This document shows positions 47,197 to 60,199 of a DNA stretch of 64,000 nt, piece by piece. Position numbers and translations under genes: made by a program. Every line of letters begins with the position of its first letter. Position 1 is the stretch's first letter. The DNA is from Bacteroides sp. M10 (GTDB taxonomy: Bacteria > Bacteroidota > Bacteroidia > Bacteroidales > Bacteroidaceae): NCBI RefSeq assembly GCF_014334015.1, contig NZ_CP060488.1:5600501-5664500 (forward strand), in the 5' to 3' direction. Under the pieces are notes generated by a model that saw only the letters and a program-made list of their open reading frames with translations, ran no database searches and was not told the DNA's origin.

Positions 47197-47787
47197 TTAA
47201 AATAGCATTTCTACTAATTGAGGACGCAAGAACGCTTTGAAGTAATTCATGAATTCTTCTTCTCCGAAGTTCACCTTATACGAACCGTCCGCCGGAGAAA
47301 CAGTGAACAGAGTTTTGATACCATTTACTTGCTGAATGGTCACTCCCTTGTCTAATAAAGCTTTTGCATGAGCTGCAAAATACTTTTTCAGTGATTCCGC
47401 ATCGGCTGTTGAGATGACGATAGGCTCGTCTACACTCCATTTGGATGCCAATGCTACGATAAACGCATTCAGATAATCTTTATCCTGAGCGAAATCTTTC
47501 ACAGAAGCGGTTATCAACTTGTCAGTTACCATCGTAGCCACCTCAGATTTGAGTGCGTTCACAGCCTGACCGGCAAATAGTTTTAACTCTGATTTAGTAT
47601 TCTCTGCCAACTCATCAGCAGATTTACGAGAGGAGTTTACAATTGATTCTGCCTCCTTGCGGGCATCCTCAATGATTTTCTTAGCTTCTTCCTGAGCATT
47701 CGCGATAAGTCTCTGCGCTTCCTCGTTTCCTTTTTCCACGCCTTCACGATAAATCTTATCGGTCAACTCTTGAATTTTGTTTTCCAT
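47197..47787 (-). CDS. ntpE: V-type ATPase subunit E (peripheral stalk)
   Basis: 196 residues. N-terminal ~90 residues are a charged coiled coil (EEAQRLIANAQEEAKKIIEDARKEAESIV region), the C-terminal ~100 a small alpha/beta head. First gene of the operon; no separate subunit G/H gene precedes it. Confidence 0.92.
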   Translation of the reverse strand: MENKIQELTDKIYREGVEKGNEEAQRLIANAQEEAKKIIEDARKEAESIVNSSRKSADELAENTKSELKLFAGQAVNALKSEVATMVTDKLITASVKDFAQDKDYLNAFIVALASKWSVDEPIVISTADAESLKKYFAAHAKALLDKGVTIQQVNGIKTLFTVSPADGSYKVNFGEEEFMNYFKAFLRPQLVEMLF

Positions 47788-47853
47788 ATTAACAGGAGAA
47801 TTTAGTATTATTACTATATTAACTTAACTGTGTGTCCTTTATCTGATTCTCGC

Positions 47854-47861
47854 CAAATTTA
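47854..47861 (-). promoter_or_regulatory. -7 box of the V-ATPase operon
   Basis: TAAATTTG on the minus strand, 66 nt upstream of the ntpE start. No good -33. Confidence 0.5.
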
Positions 47862-48183
47862 CAAAAATCAATTTGATAAAAAAGAGAAAGAAGAAAAGAA
47901 AAAGAACCGTTTGCGAAAAAATCACAGTCCTACACCTATTTTGTTCCGATTTAGTCCTTTTCCTATTACTAAATGACACATTTACCGGATTTTTCAAGCC
48001 GGTAAACAAATATAAGAAATCCAAAAGACATTTGGAAACATGTAGATACTTAAAACGGCAAATGGGATATTAATACAAGATTAAATAACAAAGGCTATCG
48101 GTATTTCACCAAATTCATAAAAAACAGGAAAACAAGCTGGCGGAAGTTGAATATTGATAAAAACAGAAGTGATAAAACACAGA
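47862..48183. other. Gene-free spacer between the V-ATPase and rRNA operons
   Basis: A/T-rich; no credible ORF, repeat or extra promoter seen. Confidence 0.5.
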
Positions 48184-48216
48184 AAGCCCCTTGATTCATT
48201 TTGAATCAAGGGGCTT
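48184..48216 (-). terminator. rRNA operon terminator
   Basis: A perfect 15-bp stem (AAGCCCCTTGATTCA and complement) with a 3-nt loop directly after the 5S gene; on the minus strand followed by CTGTGTTTTATC. Confidence 0.8.
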
Positions 48217-48223
48217 CTTAAAA

Positions 48224-48332
<109 letters not shown>

Positions 48333-48411
48333 ATAAGGTTATGACATGATGAAAAGTAAAATCCTAGTGTCTAGAAAGCTAAACGTATATACCCAACCGG
48401 TACATGTTCGA

Positions 48412-51293
<2,882 letters not shown>

Positions 51294-51441
51294 ACTTCTT
51301 AAATTGAAAATTGAGAATTGAGAATTAAAAAATAATACTCAATGACAATATCAATCACGTACGGTTTGATATATACTTTTAGCTCTTACTAAAATTTTAC
51401 TTTTTGTACATCATGTCAAAGATCGTTTCTCTTTTCAGAGA

Positions 51442-51518
51442 TGGTGGAGAATAACGGATTCGAACCGTTGACCCTCTGCGTGCAAGGCAGATGCTCTAGC
51501 CAGCTGAGCTAATCCCCC
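51442..51518 (-). tRNA. tRNA-Ala (anticodon UGC)
   Basis: 77 nt with encoded CCA. Acceptor GGGGGAT pairs with ATTCTCC; D-arm AGCTCAGCTGGCTAGAGC; anticodon loop TTTGC-type with TGC (CCTTGCACG); T-arm GGTTCGAATCC. In the 16S-23S spacer. Confidence 0.97.
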
Positions 51519-51576
51519 AAGAGGTTATCAAGAATTGCTGCATTCCGCTTACGCGTCATTCCTTCGTTCTTGAGCT

Positions 51577-51653
51577 TGGTAGTCCCAGGCAGAGTTGAAC
51601 TGCCGACCTCTACATTATCAGTGTAGCGCTCTAACCAACTGAGCTATAGGACT
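51577..51653 (-). tRNA. tRNA-Ile (anticodon GAU)
   Basis: 77 nt with encoded CCA. Acceptor AGTCCTA pairs with TGGGACT; D-arm AGCTCAGTTGGTTAGAGC; anticodon loop CTGATAA (GAT); T-arm AGTTCAACTCT. First tRNA after 16S. Confidence 0.97.
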
Positions 51654-51837
51654 AGTTCAACCTTGTCTACCTGTATGTTAGACTCGGCTTCTTTTTTCTC
51701 TTGTTTATCTCTATCTATACTTCTATAGATGGTTGATCTATATATTATAAATAAACAAGTACCAGTAGTACAAAAAACAGAACCTTTAAAGTCTATAAGT
51801 GGCTGTCACGTTTAGGTGACAGTTACGACATCGCTCC

Positions 51838-53366
<1,529 letters not shown>

Positions 53367-53571
53367 AAGTATTTTTTATCATCGGTTAAGATGACTTTTT
53401 TGCTCTGTTCAGGACGCCGTAAATTTATTGACCTTATTCAAATACCTATTAGTCTTAACTGTATCGCTACTGAATAAGACAAGTATTGACGGTTCTATTT
53501 TTTTACTTGTACTACTTGTATTGTTTATCAATATTTCAAAGAACTTGTTGCTTTCGTTTTAAAAGCGGGTG

Positions 53572-53603
53572 CAAAGGTAAGGGCTTTATTTTTAACTACC
53601 AAA
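53572..53603 (-). promoter_or_regulatory. rRNA promoter P1 (proximal)
   Basis: Minus strand TTTG (53600-53603), 20-nt spacer, TACCTTTG (53572-53579). Upstream lies CTTCCGAAAAAGTTTGG, shared with P2. About 200 nt ahead of 16S. Confidence 0.85.
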
Positions 53604-53721
53604 CTTTTTCGGAAGTTTTTTTTCAGTTTTTCTTTTTACTCGATTTCTCTGGCTCTCTATGCGAAAGGGAAAGAATGTATGAAAGAATAACTCTTGCCTA
53701 TTTTCTTTGCGAATCGGAGTG

Positions 53722-53754
53722 CAAAGATAAGAACTTTATTTATTATAATCCAAA
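53722..53754 (-). promoter_or_regulatory. rRNA promoter P2 (middle)
   Basis: Minus strand TTTG (53751-53754), 21-nt spacer, TATCTTTG (53722-53729), followed by GCAC as in P1. The upstream 23 nt (plus 53750-53772) repeat those of P1 (53599-53621). Confidence 0.85.
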
Positions 53755-53848
53755 CTTTTTCGGAAGTTTTTTGTTCTTTTCTTTAAGTAAGATTCCGCTT
53801 TTTCACTAAGTCAATTTATCAAGGCTTTCTTCTCTTGGAAAGCGGGTG

Positions 53849-53880
53849 CAAAAGTACGCCCTTTTGGTATACACTCCAAA
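53849..53880 (-). promoter_or_regulatory. rRNA promoter P3 (distal)
   Basis: Minus strand TTTG (53877-53880), 20-nt spacer, TACTTTTG (53849-53856), again followed by GCACCCGC. Lacks the CTTCCGAAAAAG upstream block. Confidence 0.8.
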
Positions 53881-54199
53881 TATATCAAACTATTTTTTCT
53901 AATTATTTTTGAATACATTTGCTAAAGTGCTGATGCAGAACGATGTTGTAGAACATATTTTTTAAGCATGGGTGGGGTGTGCGCGGAAATGACGAGAGGG
54001 CTACACATTATTATATCACACGCGGGCGCGTAGGTGCGCCGGGGAGCAGTTTGCGTTAGGGAGCAATTAAAGAATCAGTTCATTAAAATTAGAGGAAAGA
54101 AAGATAGATATAAGAGATAGTGGTTTTATAGTGGATTCCATTCCTTAGTTTGATTCATTAATATGATACTTGTGTGAGAATGATACGTAGAATCTCTTC
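53881..54199. other. Gene-free stretch upstream of the rRNA promoters
   Basis: No ORF. Contains a G/C-rich island (CACGCGGGCGCGTAGGTGCG near 54018-54037) in otherwise A/T-rich DNA. Confidence 0.4.
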
Positions 54200-55000
54200 G
54201 GTTATTGAAAAGGATTTTTTGTTTTCATTTTTCATGTTCTCATAAGATACATAATAATCAGCTGTAAATCAAATAGATAACACTATGAGAAATAAAAGAA
54301 AAAAGGGTATTTCTCATAGATTTTCCATGATTTAGTTCATAAAATCACGCATTTCTCATAGGGTTTAAACCATTTCTCATCTTATTCTCATACTCCGTCT
54401 ATACATTTTACTCATTTCTCATACAGTATAACTGTAGTTTTTCCAGACTTTTGCCGAATTTACGATTCCCCCTTTCCTTCTTCGGTTTTATTAAGCAACT
54501 TCTTGCTATTTAATGCTTTCCTGTATGTTATTTACCTTATACCTTTATGTTTTTTCCTAATCATTGTTATTTCTTCCTACCACTATTCGTATCGTTGCAC
54601 TCTAGTGAACAGATCGTTGCACTGGAGTGAACGGTTCTATCCACTCCAGTGCACAGACCTTTCCACTTTAGTGGAACGATTCAGATACCGGTAGGAAAAC
54701 ATGCGAATACCTACTCCATACACTTCCAGAAACGCCTTATAATATATTATTAATCAATACAGAACTGAATATGTAGCATTAAATCTATTACAAAAGCCTC
54801 TTTGACCTACGAAAGATTATGAGAAATGCCTTGAAAAGCTATGAGAAACACCTTGTTTTGTGCACAAAATGCTGGTAATACTATGAGAAATACCATTTCC
54901 TATTTTATTTCTCATAGTATTACATACCTGATTTACAGAAGATTATTACGTGTGTTATGAGAACATGAGAAATGAAAACGAAAAATCATTTGCAGAAACC
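54200..55000. repeat. Large imperfect palindrome with many ATTTCTCAT/ATGAGAAAT motifs
   Basis: The arm at about 54200-54385 matches the reverse complement of about 54810-55000 nearly base for base. Shared stretches include GTTTTCATTT, CATGTTCTCATAA, TAATAATC, CTGTAAATCA, CTATGAGAAATAAAA and GGTATTTCTCATAG at the same spacing. About ten copies of ATGAGAAA or its complement occur within 800 bp, and the symmetry centre is near 54600. No coding capacity. Looks like a MITE-like element or an organised protein-binding site. Confidence 0.7.
54592..54680. repeat. Central cluster of CACT-n-AGTG repeats
   Basis: Two direct copies (TCGTTGCACTCTAGTGAAC at 54592, TCGTTGCACTGGAGTGAAC at 54614; period 22) and two inverted copies (CCACTCCAGTGC near 54641, CCACTTTAGTGG near 54663). 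GCACTGGAGTG and CACTCCAGTGC form an 11-bp perfect stem. They sit at the centre of the larger palindrome. Confidence 0.65.
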
Positions 55001-55088
55001 CATGATTTTATGGATAGTTCTACACAAAATCATGGACAGTGCTTAATATGATTGACTATCAACTGCTTTTACAGAGATTGCCTATCGT

Positions 55089-56633
55089 TTATTCAGGATG
55101 TACTTCAGTGCCCTTCACCGGTTGATCCGAATAAGTCACATACTCAAACGATCGCAAAATATATCTCTCATCCGATTTATTCACTTTGACCGTTACCGTG
55201 TGCTTTCCTTTCGGTAATTGGTATCTCCAGAATAAATCATTCTTTCTATTTCTAAAATCAGTAGGGAAATCAGATCTTTCTATTTCTTTACCATCAAGAA
55301 ATAAAGTAGCATACACTTTTCCATCAGGAAACTCTGTACTCTTTTTGACGGCTTCACCCCTCAAAACGAAACCTGTCCCTTCGAAATCAAATGAGATTTC
55401 CTGTATATCATCGTGATTAAAACTAACTTTTTTAGCAGGATATATCCCTTCGAAACAGACTTCTAATCTTACAGTTTCCGGTTTTTGCACTTTAATAACG
55501 ACTTGTTCATTGTCTACCTTTCCAGCATTTCTTTGAATCATTTTCAGAGAATGTCTGTAACTCATATCATAAACAGTATTCAATGACATAGAAGTACCTT
55601 TAATAATTATATCCTCTCCACCTTTCAAGCCTTTCATCCAATAATCGGGTATATTACTATAACCATGCATCGTTCCTAAAATACCTCCGGCAGTACAAGG
55701 ATTGCAGTCCGAATCCTGCCCTGCCCGAGTTGATATTTCCAATGTTTTAGTAAAGTTTCCATTTCCATACAATAATCCTAAAACAACATAGGCAGCATTA
55801 ATACGAGCATCACAATCAAGAGGACTAAATGCCCCTTCAGGACTACCTACATCATCAGTATGCTTCTTCTCCAATTCGAACCATGTTTGTTTCCAATCGT
55901 TCGGATATTGCTTATGCCATTTGATCAGATCCGCTATACACCGATAAAATTTACTTTCACGTGGAATTGTTTTTAAAGCTTCTGTAACAATAAACTCGAT
56001 GTCATCAGATACAAAAGCCAAAGAATACATTGCTCCTATATATACACCTCCATACCAGCCATCTCCATAACTCATGATATGCCCTACTTTATCATTAATT
56101 GCAGAAGCAGAATTAGGCATCCCCGGGCACATTAGTCCAGAAAAGTCAGCCTCAATTTGATAGTCAATATTATCTGCATGCGGATTATTCAGCCAATGTC
56201 CGGATTCCTTAACCCCATGCATAATATTATAACGTGCTGCTTGATTAGCCCCCCATAGATTATAGTCTGCATAGGCCAAAGCATGCGCAAAAGAATCAAC
56301 AGGTGCATCAAGCCCTACATTCTCCAGAACATCCATAAACGTTAAATTAACATATAAGTCATCATAGAGATCAGGCCATACTCTCATTGTTTCTTTTACA
56401 TATCCTTCATGCCACGGAATTGTGTAACAATCCTGAATTAAAGTTCCTTGATAACGAAACTCTGTAATACTTCCGAAAGTCACTCCAATAGTTTGACCAG
56501 CCCATCCTCCCTTTATTTTATCCAATAAACGAGCTTTCGTCATGGTAACAGTTGAAGGCAATTTTGAAGCCCCACTCACCCAAAGAGGTATAAACGACAA
56601 ACATAGATAAGTTATAAAAATCTTGATATTCAT
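55089..56633 (-). CDS. Secreted ADP-ribosylglycohydrolase-fold protein
   Basis: 514 residues with a signal peptide (MNIKIFITYLCLSFIPLWVSGAS). Residues ~30-380 match the all-helical ADP-ribosylglycohydrolase fold: DKIKGGWAGQTIG at the start, PDLYDDLYVNLTFMDVLE in place of the DDT metal motif, and GQDSDCNPCTAGGILGTMHG as the second metal site. The C-terminal ~130 residues form a beta-sandwich-like domain (ATLFLDGKEIERSDFP). A periplasmic or surface member in a glycan operon is more likely to cleave an N- or O-glycosidic bond in a saccharide than ADP-ribose on protein; this is inference. Terminal gene of the operon after the IS element. Confidence 0.85.
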   Translation of the reverse strand: MNIKIFITYLCLSFIPLWVSGASKLPSTVTMTKARLLDKIKGGWAGQTIGVTFGSITEFRYQGTLIQDCYTIPWHEGYVKETMRVWPDLYDDLYVNLTFMDVLENVGLDAPVDSFAHALAYADYNLWGANQAARYNIMHGVKESGHWLNNPHADNIDYQIEADFSGLMCPGMPNSASAINDKVGHIMSYGDGWYGGVYIGAMYSLAFVSDDIEFIVTEALKTIPRESKFYRCIADLIKWHKQYPNDWKQTWFELEKKHTDDVGSPEGAFSPLDCDARINAAYVVLGLLYGNGNFTKTLEISTRAGQDSDCNPCTAGGILGTMHGYSNIPDYWMKGLKGGEDIIIKGTSMSLNTVYDMSYRHSLKMIQRNAGKVDNEQVVIKVQKPETVRLEVCFEGIYPAKKVSFNHDDIQEISFDFEGTGFVLRGEAVKKSTEFPDGKVYATLFLDGKEIERSDFPTDFRNRKNDLFWRYQLPKGKHTVTVKVNKSDERYILRSFEYVTYSDQPVKGTEVHPE

Positions 56634-56687
56634 TTCTTTTTCGTTTTATTAGTTAATAATTTTTTAAGTAACTGTTCAAAATTAATT

Positions 56688-57697
56688 TTACAAATATGAA
56701 TAATTCACGAATAAGTTCGTACCCACAGACGCCAAGGCCCTGTTCGTACAATAGAAAAGCGAGTCCGTAGTCTCGTAATCTATCGGTCTTATCCATTTAC
56801 CCTTAAGTATACGCCAAAGAATCTCGGCAGGATTAAGTTCTGGAGAATAAGGTGGAAGATAGAAGAGGAACAATCCTCTTTTCTCCCAAATTTTCCTCAG
56901 TTCTTTAACTTTCCGATTTCTATGAACAGAAGCATTGTCCAAGACAATTACAGTCTTCTTCGTTACATTGAAAGAGAATCTGTCAAGATAGTCCACAATC
57001 TTGTCTGCGTTGATGGACTCTTTTGTGGTAAAGCCTTTATATTGGTTCCTTTTGGTAATCATGCCAAAAATATTAAGCCGGGCAGCTTTCTCGGATGGGA
57101 TGTAAATATCCTCATTCTTGAATTGCCAGCCATATGGAACATAACCATTTGTACAGACATGACTTTCGTCGGCATAATATAGCACAAGTTCTCCTTTGGA
57201 ATCAAGTTCTTCAAGTTCTTGCAACTTCTCTTTCTTGTATGCGTAGAGCTGCGGTGAGGGTTTGCCCCTTGGGCGTTTTCTTATACGCTTATATCTTGCA
57301 CCAATGTTTCTAAAAAACGTTTGAAAGTAATATCACTGGCTTCTTTACCAGTCGCATTCTGCCATGCTTCACGTGCTTTGGACACACTCTGACGGTCTTC
57401 CTCAATTGCCTTGCGGACTGCTTCTTCATCAGAACAATCCATAATAGGCTTTCGCCCCTGACCAGGACGTGTCTCCAAGCCTTTGATGCCATTTTCTTCA
57501 TAACGTTTTACCCATGTGTAGACAGTAGGTACTGTTACCTCAAGCATTTCTGCTATTTGGGGAGCTGATTTACCTTCTGACTTCAGCAATATGGATTTGC
57601 ATCTGATACGAAAACTATGAGTAGGGCCATTATGATAGCCTTTCTCTAATTTGAGGCGATCAACCTCTGATAATTCAAGTACTTTTATTGGTTTCAT
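56688..57697 (-). CDS. IS630-family transposase, made by -1 frameshifting
   Basis: The first frame (57697-57281; MKPIKVLELSEVDRLKL) gives the HTH part (SAPQIAEMLEVTVPTVYTWVKRY) and stops after LVQDISV. The second frame (57311-56688) gives the catalytic part with all three DDE residues: LYYADESHVC, VIVLDNASVHRN and YSPELNPAEILW. Joined at the slippery site the product is about 336 residues, normal for IS630. Nothing else is broken, so the element is probably active. The first frame is also open up to an ATG at 57733. Confidence 0.85.
57311..57317 (-). promoter_or_regulatory. Slippery heptamer T_TTT_TTA for -1 frameshift
   Basis: In the first transposase frame the codons CGT TTT TTA (57319-57311) place T_TTT_TTA in the exact X_XXY_YYZ phase. 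After a -1 slip reading continues AGA AAC ATT into the catalytic domain. Confidence 0.75.
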
Positions 57698-57899
57698 AAT
57701 TCTATTTTTTCTATAAAACGGAAAATGAACCATATTAGTACTGATATATATAAATAATTTAGATCACCTACTTATCAAAATAATGCACCAATATTGAGCA
57801 GATACATTTTTTGTACCTACAAATCATAAAGAGCTACTCATTTACAGTCTATCCGTATCTCTTCTAATTCCCCAAAATGGCTTACAAGTATCTGTCCTA

Positions 57900-60179
57900 T
57901 TATTCAGCCTTAAAGCATTTAATTTGTACGTCACGAGAGTTCGGTCCCACCATTACCTCAAACTCTCCAGGTTCATACACATATTTCAATTCTGAATTAT
58001 AAAATTTCAAGTCAGCAGTAGTGATGACAAATTGCACATCACAACTCTCTCCCTTTTTCAGAAATACACGTTTAAAACCTTTCAGTTCCTTTACAGGACG
58101 GGCTATCTCTGCATATACGTCATGCAAATAGAGTTGAACTGTTTCATAGCCATCATAATCACCTTTATTACTCACAGTCACAGACACCGTCAATTTTCCA
58201 TTAGCAGATAAAGTATCTGAACTCAACCGCATATCTCCATAAATAAAATTGGTATAACTCAGACCATATCCGAAAGGATAAAGAGGTTCGTTACTTATAT
58301 CAAGATAGTTGCTGGAATAACGATTAAAAACATTGCTATCCGAATCCGGACGTCCTGTGTTCAAATGATTATAAAATAACGGTAATTGTCCTACAGAACG
58401 AGGGAAAGTCGTTGTCAACTTACCACTCGGAGTTATTTTACCAAACAATACATCTGCAATAGCATCACCAGTTTCACTACCCCCAAACCATACATTTAAT
58501 ATAGAATGAATATGTTCATTCTCCCAATTCAAGACCAACGGACGTCCCGTAAACAAAAGCAATACAACAGGCTTACCTGTCTTTACCAAAGCTTTTAGCA
58601 AGTCTCTCTGGGCATCGGGAATCCCAAGTTCCGTACGTGAAGCCGACTCACCACTCATCTCGGCACATTCGCCCAAAGCAGCAACAATGATATCAGCACG
58701 CAAAGCCGTACGAAGCGCATCATCCAATAATTGTTGATTATCACCACGCTCCAAAGGTCGTATTCCGACAGCTCCCCTTTCAAGGTTCTCATCATAATAG
58801 ATATTACTTCCTTTGGCATATAATATTTCAGCCTCCTCACCCACTGCTGAACGTAGCCCCTCCAACAAAGTAGCATGACGGGAAGGAGTACAGGTCATAC
58901 TCCACATTCCACACATATTGTTACGAGCATCAGCCATAGGGCCTATCAAAGCAATCCGTCCTTTTCGTTCGAGCGGAAGCAAATTTCCAGTATTCTTTAG
59001 CAGAACAAACGTTTCTGCAGCTATTTCACGTGCAGCGGCACGGTGATCCTCCGTATAAAGCACCTCCTTCGCACGTAAAGTATCACAGTATTTATATGGA
59101 TCTGAGAAAAGGCCCAACTTATACTTTGCCTCCAACACACGTCGACAAGCAACATTGATCTGTTCCTCAGTAATCATTCCTTCTTGCAAAGACTCTTCCA
59201 AGGTATTCAGAAAACCACAAGAAACCATATCCATATCTGTTCCTGCCTGTAAAGCACGTATGGAAGCCTCCTTCAAAGGAGCTACTCCATGGGAAGACAT
59301 TTCAGCAATGGCATTATAATCCGTCACCAACAAACCACGAAATCCCCATTCATCACGCAGCAGATCGGTAAGTAACCATTTATTAGCCGTAGCTGGAATA
59401 CCATCTACCAAATTAAAGGAACTCATCACACTGCCGGCACCAGCCTCAACAGCTGCCCGATAAGGAGCAAGATATTCATTATACATACGTTGCCGACTCA
59501 TATCAACCGTATTATAATCCTGACCTGCTTCAGAAGCACCATAAAGTGCAAAATGTTTCACACAGGACAAAATTTCATCTTTCCCTTTCATGTTGTCTCC
59601 TTGATAACCGCGTACATATGCTTTTGCCAACAACGAACCCAGATAGGGATCCTCTCCGTTGCCTTCGGCAATACGTCCCCAACGGCTGTCACGACAAATA
59701 TCGACCATAGGACTAAATGTCCAACTGATACCATCAGCACTAGCTTCAACGGCAGAAATACGAGCCATACGTTCAACAGCCAACGTATCCCAGCTACAAG
59801 AAAGTGCCAAGGGAATTGGAAAAATCGTTTCATAACCATGTATAATATCAGCACCAACCAATAAAGGGATTTTCAAGCGGCTTTCCTCCACGGCTAAACG
59901 CTGTAAAGCATAAATCTTACTCACACCCTTTATATTAAAAAAACCACCAATTTCCTGTTTACGGATCATATCTCCAAGTTCACCATTCATTACAGAACCA
60001 GTCACAAGATCACCACCGGAAGGCAAATTCAACTGACCCAGCTTCTCACGGAGCGTCATTTGGTTCAGCAGATCTGTGACAAAACGGTCCATTTCTGTAT
60101 CTTTACTTTTGTTAGATTGCGAACAGGAAAAGAACATACATCCACACAAAACATAAAATACAAGATTCCTTATTTTCAT
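57900..60179 (-). CDS. Glycoside hydrolase family 3 beta-glycosidase lipoprotein (BglX-like)
   Basis: 759 residues. Lipobox CMFFSC, then SQSNKSKD. N-terminal barrel: LTLREKLGQLNLP-type start (MTLREKLGQLNLPSGGD), FPIPLALSCSWD, WTFSPMVDICRDSRWGRIAEGNGEDPYLGS, CVKHFALYGASEAGQDYNTVDMS and nucleophile Asp in GLLVTDYNAIAEM (near residue 287). C-terminal alpha/beta domain and fibronectin-like domain (GYETVQLYLHD, PVKELKGFKRV). Probable beta-glucosidase or beta-xylosidase in the periplasm. 20 bp after the GH42 gene. Confidence 0.95.
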   Translation of the reverse strand: MKIRNLVFYVLCGCMFFSCSQSNKSKDTEMDRFVTDLLNQMTLREKLGQLNLPSGGDLVTGSVMNGELGDMIRKQEIGGFFNIKGVSKIYALQRLAVEESRLKIPLLVGADIIHGYETIFPIPLALSCSWDTLAVERMARISAVEASADGISWTFSPMVDICRDSRWGRIAEGNGEDPYLGSLLAKAYVRGYQGDNMKGKDEILSCVKHFALYGASEAGQDYNTVDMSRQRMYNEYLAPYRAAVEAGAGSVMSSFNLVDGIPATANKWLLTDLLRDEWGFRGLLVTDYNAIAEMSSHGVAPLKEASIRALQAGTDMDMVSCGFLNTLEESLQEGMITEEQINVACRRVLEAKYKLGLFSDPYKYCDTLRAKEVLYTEDHRAAAREIAAETFVLLKNTGNLLPLERKGRIALIGPMADARNNMCGMWSMTCTPSRHATLLEGLRSAVGEEAEILYAKGSNIYYDENLERGAVGIRPLERGDNQQLLDDALRTALRADIIVAALGECAEMSGESASRTELGIPDAQRDLLKALVKTGKPVVLLLFTGRPLVLNWENEHIHSILNVWFGGSETGDAIADVLFGKITPSGKLTTTFPRSVGQLPLFYNHLNTGRPDSDSNVFNRYSSNYLDISNEPLYPFGYGLSYTNFIYGDMRLSSDTLSANGKLTVSVTVSNKGDYDGYETVQLYLHDVYAEIARPVKELKGFKRVFLKKGESCDVQFVITTADLKFYNSELKYVYEPGEFEVMVGPNSRDVQIKCFKAE

Positions 60180-60199
60180 ATATCTTTTTGGCTATTTGA

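Larger units (their letters stand above)
56667..57772 (-). mobile_element. IS630-family insertion sequence (about 1.1 kb)
   Basis: Flanked by TA dinucleotides at 56665-56666 and 57773-57774, as expected for TA-targeting IS630/Tc1-mariner elements. Imperfect terminal inverted repeats start AGTAACTGTTC... (left) and AGTAGGTGATC... (right, read inward), about 18 of 26 bases matching. One transposase encoded in two frames. It lies inside a glycan-utilisation operon, between the GH3 gene and the ADP-ribosylglycohydrolase-fold gene, without breaking either. Confidence 0.8.

Noticed and set aside
54503..54694. 63-codon hydrophobic ORF inside the palindrome
   Set aside because: It runs through the CACT-n-AGTG repeat cluster; low complexity, no promoter and no family resemblance.
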